A DNA stretch of 64,000 nucleotides from Bacteroidales bacterium UBA2287 (GCA_002345675.1 DDWL01000046.1:1-64000), one strand, 5' to 3'. Shown: positions 1 to 9,828, numbered from the stretch's first letter. Program-made: numbers and translations. Notes: a model not told the origin generated them from the letters alone.

Positions 1-31
1 GGCAAAAATGATGAAGTCAGGAGAAAGTTTT

Positions 32-44
32 AAGTAACTATACT
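32..44. repeat. End of a GAAG/CTTC-type repeat element at the window edge
   Basis: The 13-mer AAGTAACTATACT here is identical to the core of the hairpin element at 21216-21228. GAAGTC and GGAGAAAG words stand to its left, as in the other copies. This suggests that the window opens inside, or just after, another copy of the family. Confidence 0.45.
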
Positions 45-154
45 TATTTAGCATATTAGCTTATTGGGCAAAAGCAAAGATATAAAAATACTGTTTTTTA
101 CATTGTGAAAATTTGTTGTCCTTATTTTACCAAATTATTTTAAATGTAATTGCA

Positions 155-188
155 TAAAAAAACCGAGGGTTCGCCTCGGTTTTTTTTA
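155..188 (-). terminator. Rho-independent terminator after gyrB
   Basis: The arms AACCGAGG (161-168) and CCTCGGTT (174-181) pair around the loop GTTCG. An A run lies on the left, giving a U run in the leftward transcript, and a T run lies on the right, so the hairpin could stop transcription in both directions. It follows the gyrB stop by about 20 bases. Confidence 0.85.
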
Positions 189-200
189 TTTATGCTGAAC

Positions 201-2192
201 CTAAATATCAATTTTAGCATACTTTGCGTGCTTCTCAATAAACTCGCGGCGGGGTGGTACCTCATCGCCCATAAGCATTGAGAAAATACGATCGGCTTCG
301 GCTGCGCTGTCGATAGTAACCTGACGCAGTAAACGGGTTGCAGGACTCATTGTAGTTTCCCAAAGCTGTTCGGCGTTCATTTCGCCCAAACCTTTATATC
401 GCTGAATGTGAACTCCACTTTCGCGTCCTTTTCCTAGTTCCTCAACTGCTTTTGTTCTTTCCTCTTCGTTCCAACAGTATGCTTCTTCCTTGCCCCTTTT
501 AACTAAATATAGTGGTGGAGTTGCAATGAATAGGTGACCCCGATTAATTAGGTCGTTCATGTAACGGAAAAAGAAGGTCATAATTAGCGTGGCAATGTGG
601 CTACCATCAATGTCGGCATCGGTCATAATAATAACCTTATGGTAACGCAACTTTTCGAGGTTTAAGCCTTTGCTGTCCTCATCGGTGCCAATGGTAACAC
701 CTAATGCTGTGAAAATATTTTTAATCTCCTCGTTTTCGTAAATTTTGTGTTGAAGCGCTTTTTCGACGTTTAAAATTTTACCACGCAGTGGAAGAATTGC
801 CTGAAAACTTCTGTCGCGCCCCATCTTAGCTGTTCCACCTGCCGAATCTCCCTCGACGAGGTAAAGCTCCGCTTTTTCGGGGTCTCTATCGGAGCAATCG
901 GACAGTTTTCCAGGAAGTCCCGAGCCCGAAAGTACAGTTTTGCGCTGAACCAATTCGCGAGCTTTACGTGCTGCATGGCGAGCTGTTGCGGCAAGAATTA
1001 CTTTTTGAACAATTATTCGTGCATCCTTTGGGTTTTCCTCTAGGTAGTTTGCGAGGGCGTCACTAACGGCCTGATCGACAGCAAGGCTAAGTTCGGGGTT
1101 TCCAAGTTTCGTTTTGGTTTGACCTTCGAACTGGGGTTCGGCAACTTTACACGAAATAATGGCAGTTAAGCCTTCGCGGAAGTCGTCGCCACTTATGTCG
1201 AATTTTAGTTTCGATAGCATTCCTGAATCCTCGGCATACTTTTTAAGTGTTCGGGTAAGTGCCCTTCTAAAACCAGTAAGGTGGGTTCCGCCTTCAATTG
1301 TATTGATATTGTTAACATACGAGTGCACATTCTCCGAAAAAGAGGTGTTGTACTGCATGGCCACCTCAACAGGAATATCGTGCTTTGCTGTCTCTATGTA
1401 AATTGTTTTCTCAATTAGCGATTCGCGATTAAGGTCGAGATAGCGAACGAACTCTTGTAGGCCAAGCTCCGAGTAAAATGATTCGTGGCGAAATTTACCG
1501 CCGTTGCCATTCTCCTCAACCTCGCGCATATCGGTAATGTTTAGCCGAATTCCTTTATTTAGGAAAGCTAACTCGCGGAGACGTGAGGCTAAAATTTCGA
1601 AGTTGTAATCGATTTGCTGAGTGAAAATTGTATAATCGGGTAAAAATGTTACACTAGTTCCGGTTTTGTCTGTTTCGCCAACAACTTTTACCTCGAATTG
1701 TGGAACTCCTCGGTGATACTCTTGTTGCCAAACTTTTCCTTCGCGCGACACTTCAACAACCAGTTTACTGGAAAGGGCATTTACGCACGAAACTCCAACA
1801 CCGTGAAGTCCACCCGAAACCTTGTAGGTTCCCTTGTCGAACTTACCACCAGCATGCAGTACGGTCATAACAACTTCGAGAGCCGATTTTTTTTCTTTTT
1901 CGTGGTAATCGACTGGAATACCACGCCCGTCGTCGACAACTGTTACGGAGCCATCGGTATTAATTGTAACATCAATGGCTGAACAGTAGCCTGCTAAAGC
2001 TTCGTCGATGGAGTTATCGACAACTTCGTATACCAAATGGTGTAAACCTTTCGAACCCGTATCGCCAATGTACATCGAGGGGCGCATACGTACTGCTTCT
2101 AATCCTTCGAGAACTTGAATGTTTTCGGCCGAATACTGGCCATTACTGGTGGACTTTTTTACTTCCAACTTCTCGTTTTCCAATTCGCTCAT
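201..2192 (-). CDS. gyrB: DNA gyrase subunit B
   Basis: ATPase subunit of the type II topoisomerase that introduces negative supercoils. The GHKL ATPase fold is visible: N-box VVDNSIDEA at about 57-65, DDGRGIP near 88, and GGLHGVG near 130. The Toprim domain has EGDSAGG near 446 and DADIDGSH near 525. The C-terminal gyrase/ParE region has RYKGLGEMNAEQLW. At 663 residues it lacks the roughly 165-residue insert of the E. coli protein, as is usual for Bacteroidota. ParE is the main alternative, but PLRGKILNVEKA and the tail favour GyrB. The gene stands alone, with a strong terminator just downstream and an AT-rich upstream gap. Confidence 0.95.
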   Translation of the reverse strand: MSELENEKLEVKKSTSNGQYSAENIQVLEGLEAVRMRPSMYIGDTGSKGLHHLVYEVVDNSIDEALAGYCSAIDVTINTDGSVTVVDDGRGIPVDYHEKEKKSALEVVMTVLHAGGKFDKGTYKVSGGLHGVGVSCVNALSSKLVVEVSREGKVWQQEYHRGVPQFEVKVVGETDKTGTSVTFLPDYTIFTQQIDYNFEILASRLRELAFLNKGIRLNITDMREVEENGNGGKFRHESFYSELGLQEFVRYLDLNRESLIEKTIYIETAKHDIPVEVAMQYNTSFSENVHSYVNNINTIEGGTHLTGFRRALTRTLKKYAEDSGMLSKLKFDISGDDFREGLTAIISCKVAEPQFEGQTKTKLGNPELSLAVDQAVSDALANYLEENPKDARIIVQKVILAATARHAARKARELVQRKTVLSGSGLPGKLSDCSDRDPEKAELYLVEGDSAGGTAKMGRDRSFQAILPLRGKILNVEKALQHKIYENEEIKNIFTALGVTIGTDEDSKGLNLEKLRYHKVIIMTDADIDGSHIATLIMTFFFRYMNDLINRGHLFIATPPLYLVKRGKEEAYCWNEEERTKAVEELGKGRESGVHIQRYKGLGEMNAEQLWETTMSPATRLLRQVTIDSAAEADRIFSMLMGDEVPPRREFIEKHAKYAKIDI

Positions 2193-2545
2193 GTTTTACC
2201 TTTATAATTATTTCAACTGATTATCAACAAAATACATCTGCTTAAATTGCAGCCAACAAAAATAGCTAAATAAAGTGGATAAACGAGTCTTTTTTTTGTT
2301 TTTTTCATCATATTTTTACGCGCATAATATACTGAAATACAGCGACATACGCATAAATTTTAATTCTGTCTAAACAACTGATATTGAAGGGTTTGTTATC
2401 AACTTGGTGTTGACAATGCCGTATAAGGCAAAACCAATGCATAATTCTTCAAAAGTAATTACCATAGCCTTAGCATTCAATAGCATTTTAAAACAAAAAA
2501 AAGCCTTGAATTATATCCAAAGCCTTTAAATAATTTTGAGCTACA
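2193..2545. other. Intergenic gap with DnaA-box-like words
   Basis: No gene is seen in these 353 bases between gyrB and the outer-membrane barrel gene. The gap is AT-rich. It holds TTATCAACA at 2221-2229 (one mismatch to the DnaA box), AGTGGATAA at 2274-2282 (reverse strand, one mismatch) and TTATCAACT at 2396-2404 (two mismatches). Three loose matches in AT-rich DNA may be chance. Confidence 0.3.
2257..2264 (-). promoter_or_regulatory. Possible -7 promoter box of gyrB
   Basis: On the minus strand this reads TATTTTTG, a match to the Bacteroidota TAnnTTTG box, and would give a leader of about 55-60 bases. No convincing TTG is present 19-21 bases upstream, so this is only a candidate. Confidence 0.35.
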
Positions 2546-4222
2546 CTAAAAAGCAAAGCTAACGCCAGCCTTCATATTAAACCTATGCATGGGATAAAGG
2601 TACCAAAGCTGGTGTTTGTTCCCTGTAATGTTATTAAGGTCGATAAAGGCGCCTGCCTTTCGGTTATAGCGATACTCTATACCAAAGTTAATGTCGGTAA
2701 GTCCATTAATTTCAATGGCAGAGTTAGCAAGCCCTTTTACCCAGCGCTTACCTTCGATATATGCCGATGCTTTTAGAATTATTTTATCCTTTATGCTGTA
2801 CGATGCGCCAATACGACCAACAAAATCGGGCAAATGCCAGGGCTTATCAATTTCGCTTAAATTGTATGCATTATACTCGGCTTTTGCGTAAAATTTTACA
2901 CTGGCAGTTGGAGCCATGATAAATTCACCAAAAAAACGCTTGCGCTGAATATTGTCGTAAACAACTTTGAATTGGTTTAAAAAGTATGTATTCGATGCGT
3001 GAGGTATATTTACAAAAAAGTACATGCTGTCGATTAGCGAAAAACTTGCGCCAAGGTTATATGCCGACCGTGCGCTTAGGTTACCCTTAACTCCTCCGCT
3101 AATAATTAGCTTATGGCTCGAGTTCCAAACATCAATACCTGGTCGAACCCACGGATTTTCGGCCGTTATACTTGCGTAGTCGTTTTGTTTTAGGAAGCCT
3201 GAAAATTCGAAAAATGGGATAACATAGTTTGAAACAATATTATACGAAGCGTTGGCAATTGGGTAAAAGTGTCCAGTTGTACCCGAAGCCGATGCGTCGA
3301 TATTTACGTTTAACCCAGCCCTCACCCTCCACTGCTTGTCGAATGCACCTACCCATGGGGCAAAACGGAAAATGGTGTTGTTTGCCAAGTCGAGGGTTTC
3401 ATTTTTCATGTGATGGGTAAGTTCAATAGTTCCCCCAACCATCTCCTTTTTAAAGTACTTATCGAGGTTTGCCTTTACCCTAAATGTATTTTGACTATTG
3501 CTGTAGTTATCAGAAAAATTTTCGAACCCACTACTAAAAAAGTAATTAATATGAGTGGAGTCGCTATGGGTTGAATTGTACGAAATGCCAACCTTAAAGA
3601 GTTGCTGTTTTTGCTTTTCAGTGTTGGGTATTGGCAGGGGCGTTGCTAATGTTGAGTCGTACGCATAAAAATTGTAGGTGTGTAAATTATAGCCAGCATT
3701 TACGGCAAGTACCGATTTATCGAAAATTCGTTTACCGAAGGTATTAAAGCTAGTTTGACTAAATGGGGCATCGGACTTTTCGCCATTAAGTAGGGTAACA
3801 CTTCCAAACGATGAATGATGCTTAAGCCATACGCCATACGAGTAATCCTTGGAGCGCTCATTTCCGTAGTAAACTTCGGCTAAAGGCGATGTGTAGTTGC
3901 CAAATCCAAATTTCACATAACCCTTATAAACAGGCAAAAGTGGTTCCGAAACCATTTTTGCAGCTGGAATAGGATTTACTGGGAAGTCGGTGGTAACAGG
4001 CCTTAGGGCAAGGTTGTAGTTGAAAGTTGGCGTAGTTTTAATTGTGTCCTCAATTCGAGGCATTTGATTAAGCTTAAACGCATCGGATATTGACGGTTCG
4101 TAGGGTCGAACTACCTGTACCTCTTTCGAAAGTTGCTCTTCCTGACCAAAAACACTGTTTAAATTGACAAAAAAACAAAGTGTAAGAAGAAGTATATTGA
4201 TTTTAAAAAAATTAATTCTCAT
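2546..4222 (-). CDS. Exported outer-membrane beta-barrel protein of unknown ligand
   Basis: The start is taken at ATG 4222, which begins a clean signal peptide (MRINFFKINILLLTLCFF, cleavage near FGQ). A longer frame to 4249 would place nine residues ahead of it. The mature protein has a short periplasmic stretch (QVVRPYEPSISDAFKLNQMP), then alternating polar/aromatic strands to a final phenylalanine (GVSFAF), as in outer-membrane barrels. No TonB-receptor plug is visible, so it is not called a receptor. It lies 41 bases behind the TPR gene on the same strand, a spacing that suggests one transcript and a working pair at the envelope. The specific function is unknown. Confidence 0.7.
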   Translation of the reverse strand: MRINFFKINILLLTLCFFVNLNSVFGQEEQLSKEVQVVRPYEPSISDAFKLNQMPRIEDTIKTTPTFNYNLALRPVTTDFPVNPIPAAKMVSEPLLPVYKGYVKFGFGNYTSPLAEVYYGNERSKDYSYGVWLKHHSSFGSVTLLNGEKSDAPFSQTSFNTFGKRIFDKSVLAVNAGYNLHTYNFYAYDSTLATPLPIPNTEKQKQQLFKVGISYNSTHSDSTHINYFFSSGFENFSDNYSNSQNTFRVKANLDKYFKKEMVGGTIELTHHMKNETLDLANNTIFRFAPWVGAFDKQWRVRAGLNVNIDASASGTTGHFYPIANASYNIVSNYVIPFFEFSGFLKQNDYASITAENPWVRPGIDVWNSSHKLIISGGVKGNLSARSAYNLGASFSLIDSMYFFVNIPHASNTYFLNQFKVVYDNIQRKRFFGEFIMAPTASVKFYAKAEYNAYNLSEIDKPWHLPDFVGRIGASYSIKDKIILKASAYIEGKRWVKGLANSAIEINGLTDINFGIEYRYNRKAGAFIDLNNITGNKHQLWYLYPMHRFNMKAGVSFAF

Positions 4223-4263
4223 AGTAGTAATTCGTTTGGTTAACCACACAATGTTTTAGTATG

Positions 4264-7200
4264 CTAGAAAGTGTAATCAATTTTTATGGTATCCCTCTTT
4301 GGAGTTTGTTTCACTTTTTCTTCCTTTACAAGTTGCGAAAGCTTTTCGATGGCCTCATCAATAATTCCATCCTTGGTGTTTTGGTAACCATCGATAACGC
4401 TTTGTAAGGTAGCTTTTGCTTGAAAAAAGTCGTTTTTACCAGCATATATATCGGATAGAAGAATGAAACTTTTTGCAAGCCAGTACTGGTGGGGCGTATT
4501 GGTTTCGGCAAACTTAAACACTTCGGCTTCGGCCTTAACCAAATCCTTTCGTTCAACCATAATTTTTATCATTTGGTACTTCGACTCAGAGCCCTCGGGT
4601 GTTTTAACGCGTTGCGAAACCCTTGCAAATTCATCGAATGCATCGTTGGTCCTGTTTAGTGCCAAAAGTGCTTTTGCACGCTTAAAGCGAGCCTCAACTT
4701 CCACTTCGGGAGGTAGTTTTTCGCTAATAAGTACTTTTGCCGCTGCTTCAATTACATCTTGGTGACGATTTAAGCTGAATGCCGAGCGAAGTTTACCCAC
4801 GCGTGCATCGAGCAAGTTGGGGCGAGCGTCGGCTAAATCTTCGAGCATATCGTAGGTTTCGAACGCCAAAGCGTACTCCCCTTTTTTCTCATAAATTTGC
4901 GATACCTTTAGCAAAGCCTGAACTGTAAAAGGATTTTTTTGCTGCTGAATAACTTGAGTTAGCGATGCAAGCGACTTATCGACCTGTCCGCTCTGTAAGT
5001 AGCAGTCGCCCAAGTAGTAATTTGCATGAAGTACAAAATTACCCTTTGGAAATTCGGTTAAGTATCGGGTTAGACTTTGTATGGTGCGCTGACAATCGCC
5101 TGACATATATAGCTTTTCGGAAGCAATAAACGAAATCGAATCCTTTTCGGAAACCGATACATTGCCCAAACTGCCAAGCTTAGCCGAGTACTCAAAAAAC
5201 GAGTTAACATCGCCCATGTCAACATATATATTCCTAAGACCTACCAGCGCATTTTTTGCTTCGGGCGAATTGGGGTACTCCTCAACAACCCTTTTATAGT
5301 AGGCCATTGCATTCTGATTATTGTCGCCATTGTAGGCTATTAATCCTAATTGAACAAGTGCCCTTACGTAGTACGAACTTCCTGGGAATTCCTTTTCAAT
5401 ACGGGTGTATGCTTTTGTTGCTTCGGGAGTTTGAGCAAGAACCATGTGTGTTTCGGCAAGCTCGTATAGCGCATCGTCGACAAAACTTGAAGTTGGATAT
5501 TGCTGTAGAAGCAACTCAAGTGTTTCTATTTTCTTCTGTGGTCTTTCAACCAATCCAAAGGTAAAACCTCGCTGAAACATGGCATAATCGGCATCGATGG
5601 TATTTGTAAGCGAAGCTTTTTCGTAGTAATCGAGCGATGGCCAGTACTTGCGCTGAATAAAGTACGAGTCGCCAATACGGTTATAGGCATCGCCTAAAAG
5701 CTGCGATGGCTTATTTAAATTGTTAGTTGCATATTTCCGAAACCAAACTATTGCGTTGTCGTAGTCTTTTAGTTTAAAGTAGGTGTAGCCAAGGTTGTAG
5801 TGGGCAATTTGGTACTCGATAAGGTCGAATGCTCCTGGAGAAAGAATGAACTGGTTATAGTCGTCCGAAGCCTGAGCATAACTTTCGTTGCGGTAATGGC
5901 TTTCGCCTCGCCAGTAAAAACCTAAAGCCGAAAGAGTTCGATTGTACTCAGGGTAGTTGAGCGACAGCGTTAACTTTTCGATTGCCTCATTAAAGTTCAG
6001 GTTTTGAAAAAGTTCAATTCCTCTAAAAAAGGCAACGCGTTGGTAGGCTTGCTTAATCGATGCATCGCGATTTTTAATTTTCTCGAGCGATTCGAGTGCC
6101 CGTTGGTAGTTCTTTGTGTTCATGTAGGCAAGCACCAAGTAGTTGTAAGCCTCATCAACACGTGGACTATTTGGGAAAAGAGTAATATACTCGTTAAAGG
6201 CGGCTATGGCTTCGTTAAAGGGGTTAAAGAGTAACTCGTAGGTAATTTTTGCAAAATTGAAGAGCGCATCTTCCTTAATTACCATGTCGAAATTTGCTTT
6301 CGAAGCCATCGAAAAGGCCTGACGAGCTTTATTCTTATCGCCAAGTTTTATGTAGCAATCGGCAAGGTGGTAGTTTGCATTTTGCGAAAACTGGTCGTCG
6401 TCGGTTGCAACACGCTCAAGGTACTTTACTGCTTCGCTTAAATTTCCGTTTCGGTAGTAAACAAACCCAACAAGGTAGTTATCTTCACGAGTAAGCGATG
6501 GAGTTGCTTCGAGAAACTTCTCGATAAATGGCACTGCTTTCTCGTACTGGCGAAGGCGGTAGTACGACTCGCCAATAATTCGTGCAATTTCGGGTGCTCT
6601 TTTTGCCGAAGCCGTTTCGAGAACTAAAGGTGCATACTGTACAACCTTTTCGAACTCCTTTTGTAAAAATAGAATTTGCGAAATGTAGTATGGCACTAAT
6701 GGGGCGAAGGTTTCATCATTCTTCAACTTTTCAAATCCCTTTAATGCAGTGGCGTAATTTTTTTCGATATACGAAATATGAGCGTAATAGTAGGTGGCTG
6801 GCGAAGCGTACTTATTTTGGGTATCCTTAATTTCGAATAGGCAACGTTTTGCAGGCTCTAACTCGTTACTCGAAAAGTAACTGTAGCCTAATTTAAAAAG
6901 TAACTCCGATTTTTTCTCAGTACCAAGTGCGTTTCTATTTGCCTGATTAAACCAGTAAATGGCATCCTTGTACTTTTTTTCGCGGTAGCGAAGCTTGCCA
7001 AGTTCGAAGTATGCAAAATTTACCTTTTGGTTGTCGGGGTAAAGATTAATAAAGCTGCGCATAAGGTGCTCGGCATCCTCGTTAAAAAGTTCAACTGCAC
7101 AAAGGGCTCTGAAGTATTCGGCTTCGCCCTTTTGCTGAATATCAGTAATTCCAAAGGCGTTGGCAGCCATTTGAAAATGCTGCTGTGCAGCAACATAGTT

Positions 7201-7338
7201 TGCCTTTTCGAAAAGTTCAATCCCTTTACGCAAATGCACCTCGGGGTGCGTGTATGCTGTCGATTGTTGTCCAACAAGTTGGAGAGGAAGAATTGCAATA
7301 AAATAAAATGTAGCAATCCAAAGGTGCTTTTTGAGCAT
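4264..7338 (-). CDS. Exported tetratricopeptide-repeat protein, about 1,024 residues
   Basis: The start is placed at ATG 7338, where the signal peptide MLKKHLWIATFYFIAILPLQ begins. The open frame continues 14 codons upstream without giving a better leader. The rest is a nearly unbroken array of TPR-like helical hairpins, with recurring units such as AHYNLGYTYFKLKDYDNAI, ALYELAETHMVLAQTPEA and YYLGDCYLQSGQVDKSL. This makes a long solenoid on the periplasmic face. The C-terminus is Lys-rich with no further domain. The barrel gene follows 41 bases later, so the two probably act together in envelope assembly or transport. That role is inferred; the repeats themselves are plain. Confidence 0.8.
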   Translation of the reverse strand: MLKKHLWIATFYFIAILPLQLVGQQSTAYTHPEVHLRKGIELFEKANYVAAQQHFQMAANAFGITDIQQKGEAEYFRALCAVELFNEDAEHLMRSFINLYPDNQKVNFAYFELGKLRYREKKYKDAIYWFNQANRNALGTEKKSELLFKLGYSYFSSNELEPAKRCLFEIKDTQNKYASPATYYYAHISYIEKNYATALKGFEKLKNDETFAPLVPYYISQILFLQKEFEKVVQYAPLVLETASAKRAPEIARIIGESYYRLRQYEKAVPFIEKFLEATPSLTREDNYLVGFVYYRNGNLSEAVKYLERVATDDDQFSQNANYHLADCYIKLGDKNKARQAFSMASKANFDMVIKEDALFNFAKITYELLFNPFNEAIAAFNEYITLFPNSPRVDEAYNYLVLAYMNTKNYQRALESLEKIKNRDASIKQAYQRVAFFRGIELFQNLNFNEAIEKLTLSLNYPEYNRTLSALGFYWRGESHYRNESYAQASDDYNQFILSPGAFDLIEYQIAHYNLGYTYFKLKDYDNAIVWFRKYATNNLNKPSQLLGDAYNRIGDSYFIQRKYWPSLDYYEKASLTNTIDADYAMFQRGFTFGLVERPQKKIETLELLLQQYPTSSFVDDALYELAETHMVLAQTPEATKAYTRIEKEFPGSSYYVRALVQLGLIAYNGDNNQNAMAYYKRVVEEYPNSPEAKNALVGLRNIYVDMGDVNSFFEYSAKLGSLGNVSVSEKDSISFIASEKLYMSGDCQRTIQSLTRYLTEFPKGNFVLHANYYLGDCYLQSGQVDKSLASLTQVIQQQKNPFTVQALLKVSQIYEKKGEYALAFETYDMLEDLADARPNLLDARVGKLRSAFSLNRHQDVIEAAAKVLISEKLPPEVEVEARFKRAKALLALNRTNDAFDEFARVSQRVKTPEGSESKYQMIKIMVERKDLVKAEAEVFKFAETNTPHQYWLAKSFILLSDIYAGKNDFFQAKATLQSVIDGYQNTKDGIIDEAIEKLSQLVKEEKVKQTPKRDTIKIDYTF

Positions 7339-7869
7339 ATCTATCTTCTTAAAAATTCGGGTAAATTTACGAATTAACAAAGGTTTTACTACTACTTGCT
7401 TGGCTTTTATATTAACAATTAACTGTTAATAAACTGTTTTAGTATGTTTTAAAACTTTTATGTTACCATTAAGTATCACTAATGACCAATTAAAATTCAG
7501 TTACATCCCTACGGGACTTAACTAAATTTGTATTTTCTTTCTACCAATATTTTGTCCCTAACGGGACAGTCCCATAGGGACGATATATTGGTAGCATAAA
7601 AAGTTATCCAATATTGTAATAGTCCCTTTAGGGACGCAATAAATACAAGAGTTTTATTGAATTATTTATTATTTAGTTGGTCACTTGTGATTAAGTTTAT
7701 TCATTAACCGCCAAAAAACTGAACGCTAAAGTGTTTCGCTAACTATTTTTGTTATGCTTACTCGTTTATAAACATACCGAAATGTATAAAAAACGGTTTC
7801 GATAAATATTATTTGCAACCATTGGTTACTTTTACCTGAGTTTTAAACCATACCCGAATTGCTAAAGAA
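7339..7869. other. Divergent intergenic region, 531 bases, no gene seen
   Basis: This gap separates the leftward TPR gene from the rightward acyltransferase gene and should hold promoters for both. It contains the composite hairpin element at 7501-7635. No open frame with coding character, tRNA or riboswitch is seen. Confidence 0.5.
7501..7635. repeat. Composite hairpin element with GTCCC/GGGAC stems
   Basis: The arms 7541-7560 (CTACCAATATTTTGTCCCTA) and 7575-7594 match as an inverted repeat at 17 of 20 positions around a 14-base loop. Smaller stems lie nearby: TCCCTACGGGA at 7506-7516, and GTCCC-TTTA-GGGAC at 7622-7635. The layout is of GC-rich mini-hairpins nested in AT-rich arms. Confidence 0.65.
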
Positions 7870-8487
7870 ATGATAAAGGCTAATCGCAGCTGGCTTTACC
7901 AAACTTTTTTTAATTTCTATATAAATAGAATTATCCGTTCGGATTTCGAGAAGTTTATAGTTCTTGGCGAAGTGGATACCAACGGACGTTCGGTGCTACT
8001 AATTCCAAACCACTTTAGCTGGTGGGATGGTTTTTTTGCATGGCAGCTTAACCAAAAACTTTTTAAACGGCAATTCAATGTTATTATGCTCGAGGAGCAG
8101 CTTAAGAAGCATATGTTTTTTTCGCGAATTGGTGCCTTTTCTATTTCGCCTGGGTCAAGGAGTATTTCTGAAAGTTTAAATCACTGCGTTAACATACTTG
8201 GCGACAACAGTAATCTTTTAGTTTTTTTCCCGCAGGGTAAAATAAACTCACAACATTGCACGCAGCTAAAATTTATGCCCGGCGTTGAACGAATTATTGC
8301 CCACTCGCCAAATGTTTGCGTTGTTTTTGCTTCGGTTTTGGTCGATTACTACAGCAACAAAAAGCCCTCGGTTGCCATTACCCTTTGCGAGTATAAAGGG
8401 CAAGCAAGTGTAGCCGAATTAGAAAAGGAGTTTAACTCGTTTCGTAATAATTGCATTAATAATCAGGATAATATATTCACCACATGA
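7870..8487 (+). CDS. Lysophospholipid/glycerol acyltransferase family protein (PlsC-like)
   Basis: A 205-residue protein with the acyltransferase signature NHFSWWDGF (the catalytic H-x4-D pair near residues 56-61) and FFPQGKI near 118, which corresponds to the FPEGTR substrate loop. It would transfer an acyl chain to a lysophospholipid or another lipid acceptor at the inner membrane. The stop overlaps the start of the next gene by four bases (ATGA), so it is translationally coupled to a membrane glycosyltransferase. The pair therefore probably builds or decorates one lipid. Related pairs occur in carotenoid or glycolipid pathways, but the exact substrate cannot be read here. Confidence 0.8.
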   Translation: MIKANRSWLYQTFFNFYINRIIRSDFEKFIVLGEVDTNGRSVLLIPNHFSWWDGFFAWQLNQKLFKRQFNVIMLEEQLKKHMFFSRIGAFSISPGSRSISESLNHCVNILGDNSNLLVFFPQGKINSQHCTQLKFMPGVERIIAHSPNVCVVFASVLVDYYSNKKPSVAITLCEYKGQASVAELEKEFNSFRNNCINNQDNIFTT

Positions 8488-9590
8488 CTCCCCTTTTCTA
8501 TATCTCGCTCTTTCTTCTGCTCATAGCAGCTATTAGGTTTATGGTGGTTCTCTTCAACTACCTTACCCGCCCATATTTGGCAAACAGGCAAGCAACTGGA
8601 AACCCGTTAGTTTCGGTTCTAATTCCAGCACGAAACGAAGAAAAAAACATTGGAAACCTTATAAGTAACCTTGCAGCACAGGAATACTCGAATATCGAAA
8701 TTATTATTTACAACGACGGCTCAACCGACCAAACAGAAGCAATTGCTATGCAATGGGTTGCAACCGATAAACGCGTTCGATTAATAAATGGAGTACCCCT
8801 CCCCCATGGCTGGTTGGGAAAAAATCATGCATGCCACCGTTTAGCCATGGAGGCAAAGGGCGAATTCTTTCTTTTTCTCGACGCCGATGTAACAGTTGCT
8901 CCAAAACTTATTGGCAATGCAATTAGCTACATGCAACGAAAGCGCCTAATTTTGCTCAGCATGTTCCCTTTTCAAATTATGAAAACCCTTGGAGAGCAGC
9001 TTGTAGTACTAAATATGAACTGGATTTTGCTAAGCCTACTTCCAATTAAGTTGGTACAGTGGAGCAAAAAGCGATCGCTTGCTGCAGCAAATGGTCAGTT
9101 TATGATGTTCGAAGCAACAAGCTATGTTGAAAACAAATGGCACGAAAAGGTGAGCATGTCGATGGTTGAGGACATTAGCATTAGCCGAATTATTAAGCGT
9201 AAGCGCTTAAGAATGGCAACACTTTTGGGCTCCGACAATATTTCGTGCCGAATGTACGAAAGCTACAACCAAGCCCTCGAAGGTTTTTCGAAAAATGTGT
9301 GTGCATACTTTGGGGGCAGCACCGTTGTGGCCTCAATTTTTACAATTGTAGTTACCCTATCGCCAATTATTATTGTTTTTGGACTCCCATTCCCGTTGGC
9401 ATTTGCCTACTTTTTCTCTCTGGTTTTTTCCCGAATTATGGTTCTTGCCCTCTCGGGGCACCCAATTGCAAAAAATATTTTGTTTTGGCCCATTCAGCAT
9501 TACGTTTTTATTTTAATGGTTTACCGCTCGGTTCGTTTTTACAGGGGAGGTGAATTAAACTGGAAAGGAAGGAGTATAACTGCGAGTTAG
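8484..9590 (+). CDS. Membrane-bound family 2 glycosyltransferase
   Basis: There is one N-terminal membrane helix (residues 3-25), then a GT-A fold: VSVLIPARNEE near 43, YNDGSTDQT near 78, the metal-binding FLDADV near 130 and VEDISISR near 225 for the acceptor-side acid. Three or four C-terminal membrane segments follow (about 275-355). The product should add a sugar to a lipid at the inner membrane. Its start overlaps the acyltransferase stop (ATGA). The architecture resembles HpnB/CrtQ-type enzymes of hopanoid or carotenoid glycosylation, but no other such genes are near, so the substrate stays open. Confidence 0.8.
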   Translation: MTPLFYISLFLLLIAAIRFMVVLFNYLTRPYLANRQATGNPLVSVLIPARNEEKNIGNLISNLAAQEYSNIEIIIYNDGSTDQTEAIAMQWVATDKRVRLINGVPLPHGWLGKNHACHRLAMEAKGEFFLFLDADVTVAPKLIGNAISYMQRKRLILLSMFPFQIMKTLGEQLVVLNMNWILLSLLPIKLVQWSKKRSLAAANGQFMMFEATSYVENKWHEKVSMSMVEDISISRIIKRKRLRMATLLGSDNISCRMYESYNQALEGFSKNVCAYFGGSTVVASIFTIVVTLSPIIIVFGLPFPLAFAYFFSLVFSRIMVLALSGHPIAKNILFWPIQHYVFILMVYRSVRFYRGGELNWKGRSITAS

Positions 9591-9595
9591 CTAAA

Positions 9596-9800
9596 ACCAC
9601 AGTAGACACATTAGGCACAATAGGATTTTATTAAGAAAGATTTTGCGGCTTAGCGTTTAATAGAACACAGATGACACAAATTGAACAGATTTTCACGAAT
9701 TTTTAATGTTTCTCATTGTAATTCCGAGTCTCTGTGGTTTCTCTTAGCGCCTTAGCGTTTATACATCCTCTGTGCTCCTCAGTGCCCTCCGTGCCTCCGT
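9596..9800. repeat. Degenerate intergenic word repeats
   Basis: No gene is seen. The stretch is built from phrases such as TTAGCGCCTTAGCG, CTCTGTGCTCCTCAGTGCCC and CCGTGCCTCCGTG, related to those at 18275, 30722 and 48030. A short Arg/Gln-rich open frame across it is an artefact of these repeats. Confidence 0.55.
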
Positions 9801-9828
9801 GTTGTCTATTAACGTCGTAGTTATTGAA

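Noticed and set aside
2490..2530. Possible terminator downstream of the barrel gene
   Set aside because: AAGCCTT occurs twice in direct, not inverted, order, so no hairpin forms.
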